A DNA stretch of 48,218 bases from Caenibacillus caldisaponilyticus (lineage in GTDB: Bacteria > Bacillota > Bacilli > Bacillales > Sporolactobacillaceae): contig NZ_BDDQ01000051.1 in the NCBI RefSeq assembly GCF_002003465.1, forward strand, positions 1-48,218, given 5' to 3'. Made by a program: the position numbers and the translations under genes. A model generated the notes under the pieces. That model worked only from the letters and a program-made list of their open reading frames with translations, was not told the DNA's origin and made no database searches. This document shows positions 9,761 through 18,190 of this stretch, piece after piece (positions within the stretch are counted from its first letter, which is position 1; each line of letters begins with the position of its first letter).

Positions 9761-10585
9761 CTAACCGTAGAACGGACGTTGGCCGTATCCGACGGACGTG
9801 TTCAGCCAGGAACGGTCAATGCTTCGGCTTGCACCGGGGAAACCGGTGATCATAGCGAGCCGGGTGGTGTCCAGGCGCGTCGCCCGGTTCATGAGATAAG
9901 CGGAAACCGTAGCGCCGGCGCGCCGGTTTTTGTTTAAAGCGTCGATGACGCCGTCGGCTTTCTTGATGCCGACGCCGTGCCCATAATAATAGCCGTTTGG
10001 CAATTCGACGGCGTTCTCGCCCTGCCATTGCGGGGTGCGCGGGTTCACTTGAGGGTTTTTAAAATAACGAATATCGCCGGGAATGCCGTGATCCGCGACG
10101 GTCTCGATGACGAGGGGCAGGCGTTCATCTTCGTGCCAATCCCAAAGATAGATGTTTCTGTAAACCGCATCAAAACGAGCGGAACCGATGGCGGTCATGA
10201 CGGCTTTGAACAACAAGATGACCATCGCGGTGGCGCATTCAAACGCATAGAGTTGGCCGTTATGAAAGATGTCGTTGATGGCGGCGCTCGGCGAGGCATC
10301 TTGGCCCAGCCGGAATCCGCCTTCTTCGGTAAGGTTCCAGTATTTTTCGTTGCATTTTGAATAGTAGAACGTGGCGAAGCGCACTTGGCTGTTGTTCATG
10401 TCGTGAGCGGCCTGAACGAGCGCGGCGCGCAGGCGGATGTCAAATTGAAGGATATTGATGTGGGAAAAGGCGAAGACGTCCCGATTCGTCGCCATGGCGT
10501 TCAGAATCTCTCGAGCGGATGCGGATTGGCCGCCGAGCGTCGTCAACGCTTCCGGCGCCAGCGGTTGGCCGTTAATGAGTATCAT
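9761..10585 (-). CDS. tgl: Protein-glutamine gamma-glutamyltransferase (spore coat transglutaminase)
   Basis: A 274-aa protein resembling Bacillus Tgl, which forms epsilon-(gamma-glutamyl)lysine cross-links between spore coat proteins late in sporulation. Visible landmarks: catalytic Cys117 in YAFECATAMV, preceded by Glu116, then WRGENV-like WQGENAVELP and AYLMNRATRLD. The frame is open further upstream, but the ATG at 10585 has GGAGGAGGG before it and overlaps the preceding stop as ATGA, so translation is coupled to the unknown upstream gene. About 30 residues longer than the 245-aa B. subtilis enzyme, mainly through a C-terminal extension rich in Gly, Ser and aromatic residues. Confidence 0.93.
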   Translation of the reverse strand: MILINGQPLAPEALTTLGGQSASAREILNAMATNRDVFAFSHINILQFDIRLRAALVQAAHDMNNSQVRFATFYYSKCNEKYWNLTEEGGFRLGQDASPSAAINDIFHNGQLYAFECATAMVILLFKAVMTAIGSARFDAVYRNIYLWDWHEDERLPLVIETVADHGIPGDIRYFKNPQVNPRTPQWQGENAVELPNGYYYGHGVGIKKADGVIDALNKNRRAGATVSAYLMNRATRLDTTRLAMITGFPGASRSIDRSWLNTSVGYGQRPFYG

Positions 10586-11553
10586 GGCCGTCCCTCCTCC
10601 GGCAGGCTGAGCCTGATTTGCTCTTGTAGCGGCTGGCGCATCCACTCCCGCCATCTCTGCCGCTGCCAGCGCCGCAATCGTTCCGAATGCGCCGCCAAGC
10701 GGACTTGCAAAGCGTGGGGAAGGCGGATGAATTGTTCCCATCTCTCCCGTTCGACGGGCGTCATGCCCCGATAGGGCGTTCCGGTTCTGCGGTCGATGGG
10801 GACGCCTAGGTATTTCGCCGGCGCATGGACGGCATAAGGGATCGGATGTGGAAAACTGTCATTGTTTTCGCCGGTGTGGATCAGATAGGGGAGATTCGAC
10901 TCCAGCCAATGAGCGACGGTTTCGGCGCTTTCCCGTCCGTCTCGCGCTTCCTTCACGCCGGGAATAAAGCCCAAAATTTTTTTGGCCAAAACGACGTCTT
11001 CCGGCGCATTGGAATATAAATAACGGGCGACATAGAGCAAGCTTTGCGGCTCGTTGGCATCGTAAAAGGCGGACAAGAGGTAATGGCGTTCTTCTCCCGC
11101 CCGGTGGCGGTGGAAGATGATGTCGACGATCTCACCAAGACAATCTTCGTTAAAATGGTGCAACAGATGAAGACAGGCGCCGTCGACGACAGCGGTGTAG
11201 TGTTCGTCAATCTTCTCCGTTGCTCCGGTTGAAACGATCCATCGCAAACAATGAATGCCGTGGTGGTGTTGTTCAAAGAAATCGGCATTCATCGGAAAAT
11301 GAAACGGCTCGCCGTGGATGATGGATTCGATGTGGTAGAGGGCGAGGCGATTTTTCAACGACAGATGTTGATCATCTTTATGCAAATCGGATTTCAATGT
11401 ATAGAGCACCGGAAACACGAGATCCGGTTCATTGAGCTGCTTGACGGCATGGACCGGATCGGCGCGATACCATTTTTTCCAAATTTTCTTCACCTCTTCG
11501 GTTCCATGAGTGCGAAAGACGTCATTCAGAGGGCCGGGCGTTGTGTAATTCAC
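10582..11553 (-). CDS. Unrecognised protein, first gene of the tgl operon
   Basis: A 323-aa protein I do not recognise. The GTG at 11553 is preceded by AAGGAAGGG and was preferred to a TTG 33 bases upstream that has no ribosome site. No signal peptide or membrane segment. The first two thirds are helical and rich in His, Leu and Tyr (FFEQHHHGIHCLRW, LHLLHHFNED), possibly helical repeats. A central segment HPIPYAVHAPAKYLGVP looks conserved-like. The last 70 residues are very rich in Arg, Trp and Gln (ERLRRWQRQRWREWMRQP). Overlap with tgl by ATGA suggests a role in coat assembly: it may be a Tgl substrate or helper. That role is inference from context only. Confidence 0.75.
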   Translation of the reverse strand: MNYTTPGPLNDVFRTHGTEEVKKIWKKWYRADPVHAVKQLNEPDLVFPVLYTLKSDLHKDDQHLSLKNRLALYHIESIIHGEPFHFPMNADFFEQHHHGIHCLRWIVSTGATEKIDEHYTAVVDGACLHLLHHFNEDCLGEIVDIIFHRHRAGEERHYLLSAFYDANEPQSLLYVARYLYSNAPEDVVLAKKILGFIPGVKEARDGRESAETVAHWLESNLPYLIHTGENNDSFPHPIPYAVHAPAKYLGVPIDRRTGTPYRGMTPVERERWEQFIRLPHALQVRLAAHSERLRRWQRQRWREWMRQPLQEQIRLSLPEEGRP

Positions 11554-11642
11554 CGCTATCCCTTCCTTTTGCAGTTTTGACGGCAACCGGATAAGGCCCT
11601 TTCCACTCCAGCGCGTTAAAGACGAGAATGTCGCTTTTTTAA

Positions 11643-11671
11643 AGAATATGAGCGCCCGGAAGGAAACATGA
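11643..11671 (-). promoter_or_regulatory. Candidate SigE-type promoter of the tgl operon
   Basis: On the minus strand TCATGTT (11671-11665) and CATATTCT (11650-11643) are 14 bp apart. This fits the mother-cell SigE pattern (-35 KMATATT, -10 CATACANT, spacer 14-15) with two or three mismatches. Position about 90 bp before the GTG start of the first gene is sensible. SigK dependence is known for B. subtilis tgl, so a SigK promoter is the alternative. Confidence 0.4.
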
Positions 11672-12019
11672 ACGCGACCGCTCGCGCGCGATGGAACGGG
11701 ATGGGGGAGCCGATCGCAGTAAAGGAAAGAGCGGCGGTGCGTCGATGGCGTGCCCGGCTCCGATAAAAACAGAGGGGTGGCAAAGCTTGAAGAGAAAGCG
11801 TGTTTTTACGGCCGCGTTCGGGAGTGGCGCTTGTCGGCCTGAGAGGATGAGGCCAGTCGGACCCGCTGCCATCTGTAAAAACGCGGGGCGGTTCGCCCGC
11901 CCCGTCGCATAAAAATAGGGACGGCGCTCATCCGGCGTCATCCCGGCGTCGTCCGAACCGTTCACAAGCCTTTCCTAAGGGCGTTCGCTGGCCCTTGGAA
12001 GCATCCATACGGGTTTGCG
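11672..12019. other. Intergenic region between the tgl operon and the hpaB-like gene
   Basis: About 350 bp containing the terminator of the hpaB-like gene near 11880-11904. Open frames on both strands here are short, Arg/Pro-rich and lack ribosome sites, so I see no gene. Confidence 0.5.
11876..11904 (-). terminator. Intrinsic terminator after the hpaB-like gene
   Basis: A CGGGGCGG/CCGCCCCG stem (11884-11891, 11897-11904) with a five-base loop is followed on the minus strand by GCGTTTTT. Confidence 0.8.
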
Positions 12020-13477
12020 CTAGTTTGGCGTGCCCTCTAAAAACGCTTGGATGCGTTCGGCGAACGCCTTGCGGTCGTATTGGTAAAAGAGGGTGGAGGC
12101 GCGGCGCACCGGATCGCCGAAAAAGAAGCGTTCATAGAGCTCTTGCCGGCTGCCGAAGGCGCTCATCGTCGCGTCCCAGGCGAGGCGGAACAAGCGGGTT
12201 TTTGCTTCGCCGTCACCGGTTGTGGTTTTTAAATAGCGGCGTAAAGCCGAGCCGATTTCCGACTGAAAAGCAGCTTCTGACGGTGTCGAAACAAGGCCGC
12301 TCGCCCCGAGCTGTTTGACGATCTCGACCAAACGCGGATAGGTCTTCGCGAAGTAGATCGTCGCCGCTTGAAGAGGATTCGGATCAGGGGTCATGACGCC
12401 CCAGCGGTTCTCTTTGGCGTTTTGTTCCGCGGACAGGACAAACCCTTTCATCGCTTCCAGGGCGATGATCGCTTCGCTGACTTTTTCATGGACATGTTGA
12501 TATTCTCCGATATTGATCGAATCGATGATCGCTTGCATCAGGCCGAGGAAGAACTCGATTTTTACGATGCTTTTGCTGACGACATGATGCGTTGTCAAGG
12601 GATAAAATCCGCTCTCTTGATAGATGCGGTTGTTCACCTCCACGTCGCCGTGAAGAAACACCCGCTCCCACGGAACGGTGACGCGGTCGAAGACGACGAT
12701 GGTGTCCATTTCTTCAAAACGCGAACTCAACGGATGGTCAAAAGCCGAATCGCTGCCGACGAACGAATCCCGGCAAATAAAAGACAATCCGGGCGTGTTG
12801 TTCGGAAGGGTAAAGGCGTACGCCATCCCACGCGCCGCTTTCGCCCGGGGAAGCCTTGCGCCGGTGGGAAAGACGAGGATTTCCTCCGTCGTCGCCCCTT
12901 GGGTGGCGAGCAGCCGCGCCCCGTGCACGACGATCCCGTCTTTGTTTTCTTCGATCATGCGGGCGCCGATGATTTCATCGGGGTTTTCCGCAAAAAGGCT
13001 TGATCGGTCGGATTGCGGCGTGACAAACGTGTGGGTGAGAGAGATATCGCGGGTCATGGCGTATTCATAATAACGCTTCAAGTTGTCGGCGGCCTGGGAA
13101 TTTTCTGTCTTAAAGAGATCGGCGGCTGTTCCGAAAGCCATCACGACGGTGTTCATGTAATCGGGGGAACGGCCGAGCATTCCTGCGGTATGCCGCGCCC
13201 AGTGTTGGGTGGCCAGGCGCCTGCGTTCCAAGTCTTCTTTTGTCTTCGGAGCGAGATACGCCCTGCCGACGCGGTCGCCGGACGCCGTCTTGGCGGTTAA
13301 TAAATCGGCAAATCTTGGATCATGTTGGAGATCATACAGCTCGGCCTGGGTTTTGATGATGCCTTTAAATGCGGGATGTTCCGACAGTTTCCCGGTAACT
13401 TTTTCTCCGTTATACCAAACGTCGGCGTTTAAGCCATCGATGCGTGTGATGTACGTTTTACCGTCAATTGCCGGCAT
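12020..13477 (-). CDS. hpaB: 4-hydroxyphenylacetate 3-monooxygenase family, large component
   Basis: A 485-aa FADH2-dependent monooxygenase of the HpaB/PvcC family. Characteristic segments are RRLATQHWARHTAGMLGRSPDY, then VHGARLLATQGATTEEILVF, WERVFLHGDVEVNNRIY and LEAMKGFVLSAEQNAKENRWG. The family hydroxylates phenolic substrates with reduced FAD supplied by a separate reductase (HpaC); no reductase is in the window. A GTG nine bases upstream of the chosen ATG overlaps the AGAGGTG ribosome site, so the ATG at 13477 is the likely start. Single gene with its own terminator. The substrate is unproven, so the symbol is a family label. Confidence 0.88.
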   Translation of the reverse strand: MPAIDGKTYITRIDGLNADVWYNGEKVTGKLSEHPAFKGIIKTQAELYDLQHDPRFADLLTAKTASGDRVGRAYLAPKTKEDLERRRLATQHWARHTAGMLGRSPDYMNTVVMAFGTAADLFKTENSQAADNLKRYYEYAMTRDISLTHTFVTPQSDRSSLFAENPDEIIGARMIEENKDGIVVHGARLLATQGATTEEILVFPTGARLPRAKAARGMAYAFTLPNNTPGLSFICRDSFVGSDSAFDHPLSSRFEEMDTIVVFDRVTVPWERVFLHGDVEVNNRIYQESGFYPLTTHHVVSKSIVKIEFFLGLMQAIIDSINIGEYQHVHEKVSEAIIALEAMKGFVLSAEQNAKENRWGVMTPDPNPLQAATIYFAKTYPRLVEIVKQLGASGLVSTPSEAAFQSEIGSALRRYLKTTTGDGEAKTRLFRLAWDATMSAFGSRQELYERFFFGDPVRRASTLFYQYDRKAFAERIQAFLEGTPN

Positions 13478-13683
13478 GGTCTTCACCTCTTTTATTCACG
13501 TCAATATATATTAGCCCTGCGCACCGAAAACCGTGACGGACTTTTGCCCATACGCGCTTCGGGCATCCATTTTCATGAATGGCATAGTGAAGTCGGCGGC
13601 CGCTTGCAGGCTTGATGCGTTCGTTCCCATCCGCAAGACGGCTTTTAATTCGGCGTTGCCTCTCGATTTTCGCGTTTTTTTGT

Positions 13684-13689
13684 TATACT
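13684..13689 (+). promoter_or_regulatory. Extended -10 promoter element before kapB
   Basis: TGTTATACT contains an extended -10 (TGN plus TATACT) 33 bases before the kapB GTG. The -35 is not clear; TTGCCT lies too far upstream. Confidence 0.4.
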
Positions 13690-13722
13690 GGTAGCAAAGT
13701 GGTCCGAAAGGGAGGAATTGGC

Positions 13723-14118
13723 GTGAGCGAGCCCTTTCATCAAGGGGATATCGTTAAAGTCAGGAGCAAAACCGGCGAATACGTCGCCCGCTTTCTTGAA
13801 TATCGCAACGAACAATACGCCGTCGTTGAAGTGCTGGCCGTGTTGAAACACCCGACGCAGGGAGACCTCCATCATCCGAACGAAGTCCACGTTCCGCTTT
13901 TTCATGAGCGGAAAGCCCATGCGTTTCATGAAAAAGTTCTTGTCAACAACCATGCCATTTTGCGATACGATGGGGAAATCCCGGATTATGAAGCGTCTTT
14001 AAGAACGGCGCTGGCGGAAAAGATCGCGGCGCTGGCCGATCGCGATGACCCGTGGGCGAAGAAATCCGTCGACATCCTCAAGAGTTTGGAGAAGGAATAT
14101 TTCAAAACGCGATCGTAA
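13723..14118 (+). CDS. kapB: Kinase-associated protein B (KapB-like)
   Basis: A 131-aa protein matching KapB of Bacillus: an N-terminal SH3-like part (GDIVKVRSKTGEYVARF) and the signature VLKHPTQGDLHHPNEV, followed by FHERKAHAF and a helical C-terminus. In B. subtilis KapB is needed for KinB activity in the sporulation phosphorelay and is encoded next to kinB. Here no kinB is adjacent; a PAS kinase lies about 4 kb downstream. The GTG at 13723 has GGGAGG seven bases before it; an in-frame extension to 13612 is Arg-rich and unsupported. No lipobox is visible despite the historical name lipoprotein. Confidence 0.85.
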   Translation: MSEPFHQGDIVKVRSKTGEYVARFLEYRNEQYAVVEVLAVLKHPTQGDLHHPNEVHVPLFHERKAHAFHEKVLVNNHAILRYDGEIPDYEASLRTALAEKIAALADRDDPWAKKSVDILKSLEKEYFKTRS

Positions 14119-14123
14119 CAACC

Positions 14124-14145
14124 CGGCGTCAGATGCACGCCGTTT
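14124..14145 (+). terminator. Weak hairpin between kapB and thyA
   Basis: A CGGCGT/ACGCCG six-bp stem followed by only TTT. It may attenuate read-through from kapB into thyA. Confidence 0.3.
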
Positions 14146-14171
14146 GATCGGACGATAAAGGTGGGAAAGAG

Positions 14172-14966
14172 ATGCGACAATATCTTGATCTATGCGAACG
14201 GATTTTGCGGGAAGGAACGCGGAAAAACGATCGGACCGGAACGGGGACGATCAGCGTGTTCGGTCATCAAATGCGCTTTCGCCTGGAGGACGGCTTTCCG
14301 CTTTTGACGACCAAAAAATTGCATGTGCGCTCCATCATTTATGAACTGCTTTGGTTTTTGCGGGGAGACACGAACATCAAATTTTTAAACGACAACCGCG
14401 TGACGATCTGGGATGAATGGGCCGACGAAAACGGCGATCTCGGTCCCATTTACGGCCATCAGTGGCGGTCATGGCCGGGAAAGAACGGCGAAACGATCGA
14501 CCAGATTTCAAACGTCATTGAAGAGATCCGCAAGAACCCGGACTCGAGAAGGCTCATCGTCACCGCCTGGAATCCGGTGGATATTCCTGAGATGGCGCTT
14601 CCGCCGTGCCACTGTTTGTTCCAATTTTACGTCAGCGACGGGCGCCTGTCCTGCCAACTCTATCAGCGGAGCGGCGACGTGTTTCTAGGCGTGCCTTTCA
14701 ACATCGCTTCTTATGCGTTGTTGACGCATATGGTCGCCCACGTGACCGGATTGAAGGTCGGCGAATTCATCCATACTTTGGGCGACGCGCACATCTATCT
14801 GAATCATATCGAGCAAGTGAAACTGCAGTTGACGCGGGAGCCCCGGCCGCTGCCCAAACTCGTCATCAAGCGCGACGTCGAGTCGATCTTCGATTTTAAA
14901 TATGAAGATTTTGAGATTGTCGATTATCATCCGCATCCTCACATTAAAGGTGAAGTGTCCGTATGA
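14172..14966 (+). CDS. thyA: Thymidylate synthase
   Basis: A 264-aa thymidylate synthase that methylates dUMP to dTMP using 5,10-methylenetetrahydrofolate. The nucleophile is Cys146 in [19 protein letters not shown]-like [14 protein letters not shown] at the N-terminus and [17 protein letters not shown] are canonical. The 264-residue length matches the short E. coli ThyA/B. subtilis ThyB type rather than the longer phage-like ThyA. The ATG at 14172 has AAGGTGGG. It overlaps the dihydrofolate reductase gene by ATGA, a classic pair because ThyA produces the dihydrofolate that DfrA recycles. Confidence 0.97.
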   Translation: MRQYLDLCERILREGTRKNDRTGTGTISVFGHQMRFRLEDGFPLLTTKKLHVRSIIYELLWFLRGDTNIKFLNDNRVTIWDEWADENGDLGPIYGHQWRSWPGKNGETIDQISNVIEEIRKNPDSRRLIVTAWNPVDIPEMALPPCHCLFQFYVSDGRLSCQLYQRSGDVFLGVPFNIASYALLTHMVAHVTGLKVGEFIHTLGDAHIYLNHIEQVKLQLTREPRPLPKLVIKRDVESIFDFKYEDFEIVDYHPHPHIKGEVSV

Positions 14967-15448
14967 TCGCCTTTGTGCTTGCCATGGACGTTAACGGTCT
15001 GATCGGAAAAGACAATGGGCTGCCGTGGCACCTGCCGGCCGATTTGAAATATTTCAAAAAACTGACGATCGGCCATCCGGTCGTCATGGGGCGAAAAACG
15101 CATGAATCGATCGGCCGGCCGCTGCCGGGGCGCCGCAACGTTGTGCTGACCCGACAGACGGATTATGAAGCGCGCGGTTGTGAAGTCTATCATGCGGCCG
15201 AGGATATATTAAAACGAGCGCGTGGCGCTTCCATTTGGTTTGTCATCGGCGGTCTGCAAGTGTTTCAAGCGTTTGAACCTTTTGCGGATCGGATGTACAT
15301 CACGCTCATTGAGCACGCGTTTGACGGCGATACCCATTTCACGTTTGATCGCGACGCCTGGCGGCTGGTATCGGACGTTCCGGGCCAGGTCGATGAAAAA
15401 AACCGCTGGCCCCATCGCTTTCAAATCTATGAAAGAAGGAAGCGTTGA
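14963..15448 (+). CDS. dfrA: Dihydrofolate reductase
   Basis: A 161-aa enzyme reducing dihydrofolate to tetrahydrofolate with NADPH. The sequence shows [31 protein letters not shown] with the active-site acidic residue Asp27, GRKTHESIG (NADPH loop), and [11 protein letters not shown]. The ATG at 14963 overlaps the thyA stop by four bases, with an AAAGGTGAAG ribosome site inside the thyA end. A terminator overlaps its stop codon. Confidence 0.97.
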   Translation: MIAFVLAMDVNGLIGKDNGLPWHLPADLKYFKKLTIGHPVVMGRKTHESIGRPLPGRRNVVLTRQTDYEARGCEVYHAAEDILKRARGASIWFVIGGLQVFQAFEPFADRMYITLIEHAFDGDTHFTFDRDAWRLVSDVPGQVDEKNRWPHRFQIYERRKR

Positions 15449-15485
15449 AGCACGGCTGCGCCTATCGGCGCGCCGTGCTTTTCTT
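15448..15485 (+). terminator. Intrinsic terminator after thyA-dfrA
   Basis: AAGCACGGC (15448-15456) pairs with GCCGTGCTT (15472-15480), followed by TTCTTT. The stem begins at the last base of the dfrA stop codon. Confidence 0.85.
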
Positions 15486-15703
15486 TGGCGGCCGCCGGCG
15501 TTTTTCGAACGGAACGGTAAACGGCGAAGCGGATGGCCTTGCGGATGACGGAAACCGGTCATGCTCGGTTGGATGAATGGAACGCTGCGCTCGGAATCTA
15601 TAAGATTTAAAAGGATGGCTTGCGGCACGGCCGCGCTTTCACCGGCGGCACGCGAACGGCATAAGCTATTAAAAAGCGTGTGAACGCAGGTGGAGTTGGT
15701 ATC

Positions 15704-15919
15704 GTGGAATTTTATCCGATCGTCGCAAGCGGTATATACATGGCGGTCGGCCTCTTGATGGGAGTGGTCGTCGCTCTCGCACCCGCGCGCCATGATGATT
15801 TGACGGTGAAACAGCGGCTGAGCTTGTTCGGGCTGTTGCTGTTTGCCTGGTTCCCGTTATCCGTGATCGCTTTTTTCTTGGGACCTTTCCTGCACGTGTG
15901 TTTGAACGATATGCAATGA
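15704..15919 (+). CDS. Small two-helix membrane protein
   Basis: A 71-aa protein with two predicted transmembrane segments (about residues 6-28 and 45-66) separated by a short charged loop (PARHDDLTVKQR). I do not recognise the family. The GTG at 15704 has GGTGGAG eight bases before it; an upstream GTG at 15680 has no ribosome site. A terminator follows, which supports a real transcript. Confidence 0.65.
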   Translation: MEFYPIVASGIYMAVGLLMGVVVALAPARHDDLTVKQRLSLFGLLLFAWFPLSVIAFFLGPFLHVCLNDMQ

Positions 15920-15987
15920 AGCGCCGAGGACCATTTCCGTGATGATGCGAAGAGGTTTTTCTTGGAGCATCAAAGCCGTCGAGAACG

Positions 15988-16017
15988 AAAACCCGTAAGG
16001 CGCCTTCCGGGTTTTTT
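15988..16017 (+). terminator. Intrinsic terminator after the small membrane protein
   Basis: AAAACCCG with an inner AAGG/CCTT pair forms a hairpin with CGGGTTTT, then TT. Nearly symmetric, so it may also work toward the minus strand. Confidence 0.8.
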
Positions 16018-16058
16018 GAACGGTCGCGGGGAAAGCTCTCCGAAACCCGAAGGGCAAT

Positions 16059-16093
16059 AAAAACGGCGGGAGGATGCGCGCATCCTCCCGCCG
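16059..16093 (-). terminator. Intrinsic terminator after queF
   Basis: A 13-bp perfect stem CGGCGGGAGGATG / CATCCTCCCGCCG (16064-16076, 16081-16093) with loop CGCG is followed on the minus strand by TTTTTATT. Confidence 0.9.
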
Positions 16094-16117
16094 CTATGCG
16101 CTGAATGCCTCAACCGA

Positions 16118-16612
16118 TCAACGGTTGTCGACTTTTTCCGGATACATGTCATGGTGTGCGAGCCGGTCTTCGGCAATCGCTTCCCACTTTGTGCCTTTTT
16201 TCCCGTAATTGACGTAAGGGTCGATGCTGATGCCGCCCCTGGGGGTGAACTTTCCCCAGACTTCCAAATACTTTGGATCTAAGAGCCGGATGAGATCGTC
16301 GGCGATCTTGTTCACGCAATCTTCATGGAAACCGCCGTGATTCCGAAAGCTGAACAAATACAATTTCAATGACTTGCTTTCCACCATCAGGCGATCGGGT
16401 ACATAGCTGATGTAAATGGTGGCGAAGTCCGGTTGGCCGGTGATCGGGCATAAGCTCGTGAATTCGGGACAGTTAAATTTGACAAAGGTGTCCCGGTGAG
16501 GATTCGGATTTTCAAACGTTTCCAAAAGGCTGGGGTCATAGTCGAAAATATAGCGCGTTTCTTTGTTCCCTAAATGCGTCAACCCTTTTATGTGTTCGCG
16601 GTCGTCTGCCAT
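16118..16612 (-). CDS. queF: NADPH-dependent preQ0 reductase QueF
   Basis: A 164-aa enzyme of the short Bacillus-type QueF class, reducing 7-cyano-7-deazaguanine (preQ0) to preQ1 in queuosine synthesis. Catalytic Cys55 lies in [13 protein letters not shown] with Asp62; the QueF signature [13 protein letters not shown] is present, followed by FHEDC. The ATG at 16612 has GAGGAGG. In B. subtilis it is last in queCDEF; here it stands alone with its own terminator, and no preQ1 riboswitch is visible upstream. A QueA-like gene occurs near 23 kb. Confidence 0.97.
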   Translation of the reverse strand: MADDREHIKGLTHLGNKETRYIFDYDPSLLETFENPNPHRDTFVKFNCPEFTSLCPITGQPDFATIYISYVPDRLMVESKSLKLYLFSFRNHGGFHEDCVNKIADDLIRLLDPKYLEVWGKFTPRGGISIDPYVNYGKKGTKWEAIAEDRLAHHDMYPEKVDNR

Positions 16613-16722
16613 TTTTCATCCTCCTCATGCGCGCTTCCATCCGCTGGCGCCTTTCGACTCAAGAAATCGTTGGCTGCGCGCGGCTTACAGGTCGCAGATG
16701 CATGGAGAAACCCATGCGAAGC

Positions 16723-16968
16723 TTATAGAAAAACGGGTTGGCGGTCCTCGTTGAGCGTTTGTCCACCGTGCAATTTTTCATTATACAAGATGGTCCATCC
16801 CCCGGCAATGGAAAGAGGCGCGGGCCACGCGGGATTGCCGTTGCAGATGGCAATGCCCCACGGAAATGGAAGAACGCCCATCCCTTTCACGTCCGCTTCG
16901 GTTGAGAGGGGGCGTTCAAGTCCCTGTTGCATGGCGCGAAAGACGGTCGTGGACGGGCGATCAATCAT
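16723..16968 (-). CDS. Possible small hypothetical protein downstream of the M42 peptidase
   Basis: An 81-aa frame whose ATG overlaps the M42 peptidase stop (ATGATTGA). Composition is protein-like: GMGVLPFPWGIAICNG, then AGGWTILYNEKL. No membrane segment and no clear ribosome site, so expression would depend on coupling to the upstream frame, which is itself broken. I do not recognise it; it may be a chance frame. Confidence 0.4.
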   Translation of the reverse strand: MIDRPSTTVFRAMQQGLERPLSTEADVKGMGVLPFPWGIAICNGNPAWPAPLSIAGGWTILYNEKLHGGQTLNEDRQPVFL

Positions 16969-18008
16969 CAAGCGGATTGACGCTTTCGGTGCCGTTGAGA
17001 TGGGCGATCATATCGGTCAGCAGATCGATTTCCGCTTCAATGTCGGCAAGGCTTGCCGTTTCCACGGGCGAGTGCATATATCTCAACGGCAAGGAGACGA
17101 GGGCAACGGGCACGCCGGTTCCCGTCAGGCGCATGCGATCGGCATCGGTGCCGGTTTCCCGCGGCGTCAGTTCATACTGGAGGTTTATCTTTAACCGTTC
17201 GGCGGCATCTTCCAGCAACCGGTTCACTTTTATGTTGATCGGCGCTCCCTTGGCGAGGACGGGGCCCCTCCGAGCTTGACATCGCCGTATTTGGCGCGAT
17301 CCACACCGGGATAATCGGTCGCAAATGTGACGTCACACGCGATCGCAAACGTCGGACGAACCGAAGACGCGGCGAAATAGGCGCCGCCGAAGTTCGTTTC
17401 TTCATTTACCGTGCTCGCGGCGTACACGCCGACTTGGCATCCTTTTTCGGCCAGCCGCTTTAAGGTTTCCGCAATGATAAATGCGCCGGTGCGGTTGTCG
17501 AGGCCCCGTCCGGCGATCCGTCCGTTTTCCAGCAGCTCGGGTTCCCGTTGATAGACGACGGGATCGCCGATTTTCACAAAATCTTTCAGCTCTTCTCCGG
17601 ATGTGGCGCCGCAGTCGATGTACAAATCCTCCACGCTTAAGTCATCTTTTACGCCGCCGTGGTGTTCGGCGTTGACGCCAAAAACGCCGTTTATGCGTTT
17701 GCCGCTTCCCAAGATGGTGACCTTCATGCCGACGGCCGTTTTGGGACTGATGCCTCCTAATTTTTCAACACGGATAAAACCGTCGTCATCGATCTGTTTG
17801 ACCATAAACGCGATTTCATCACAGTGCCCGGCGAGCAGGACTTTATAGTCGACATCAGGATTAAGACAGGCGATGACGTTGCCGGCCCCGTCGGTGTCGA
17901 CGCGATGGGCAAACGGTTTAACGTAATCCCTCCATTTTTTTGAATTTCGATTTCCATTCCGGAAGGAGACGGTGTTCTCAATAATTCCAATAAAAATTCC
18001 CGGTTCAA
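16961..18008 (-). pseudogene. M42-family aminopeptidase, two frameshifts
   Basis: Three consecutive frames together encode a full-length (about 349 aa) M42 metallopeptidase, a cobalt/zinc aminopeptidase of the glutamyl-aminopeptidase/YsdC type. Fragment 1 starts at a TTG (18008) with AAGGAGG and reads LELLRTPSPSGMEIEI. After a missing base in an A7 run (17935-17941) the next frame gives HRVDTDGAGNVIA, LLAGHCDEIAFMV (metal His and Asp), GRGLDNRTGAF and VNEETNFGGA (catalytic Glu pair). After a second missing base near 17261-17272 the last frame gives APINIKVNRLLE, ETGTDADRM and RYMHSPVE (metal His). All metal ligands are still recognisable, so decay is recent or the lesions are sequence errors. 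Confidence 0.85.
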
Positions 18009-18190
18009 ATCGATTTCCTCCTTAAAGGCGGCAACGATTGCCGCGTTTCGGGCATTGTCCAGACCACTATCACTTTATCATAAGTCAAAAAAATTATATA
18101 ATGAAGTACAAATGTCCACTTACAAAATTCGACGGAATAAGGGCGACCGAAACCGGGGTGTTCGTTTTTAACACTGGGGGAAATGGCAGG

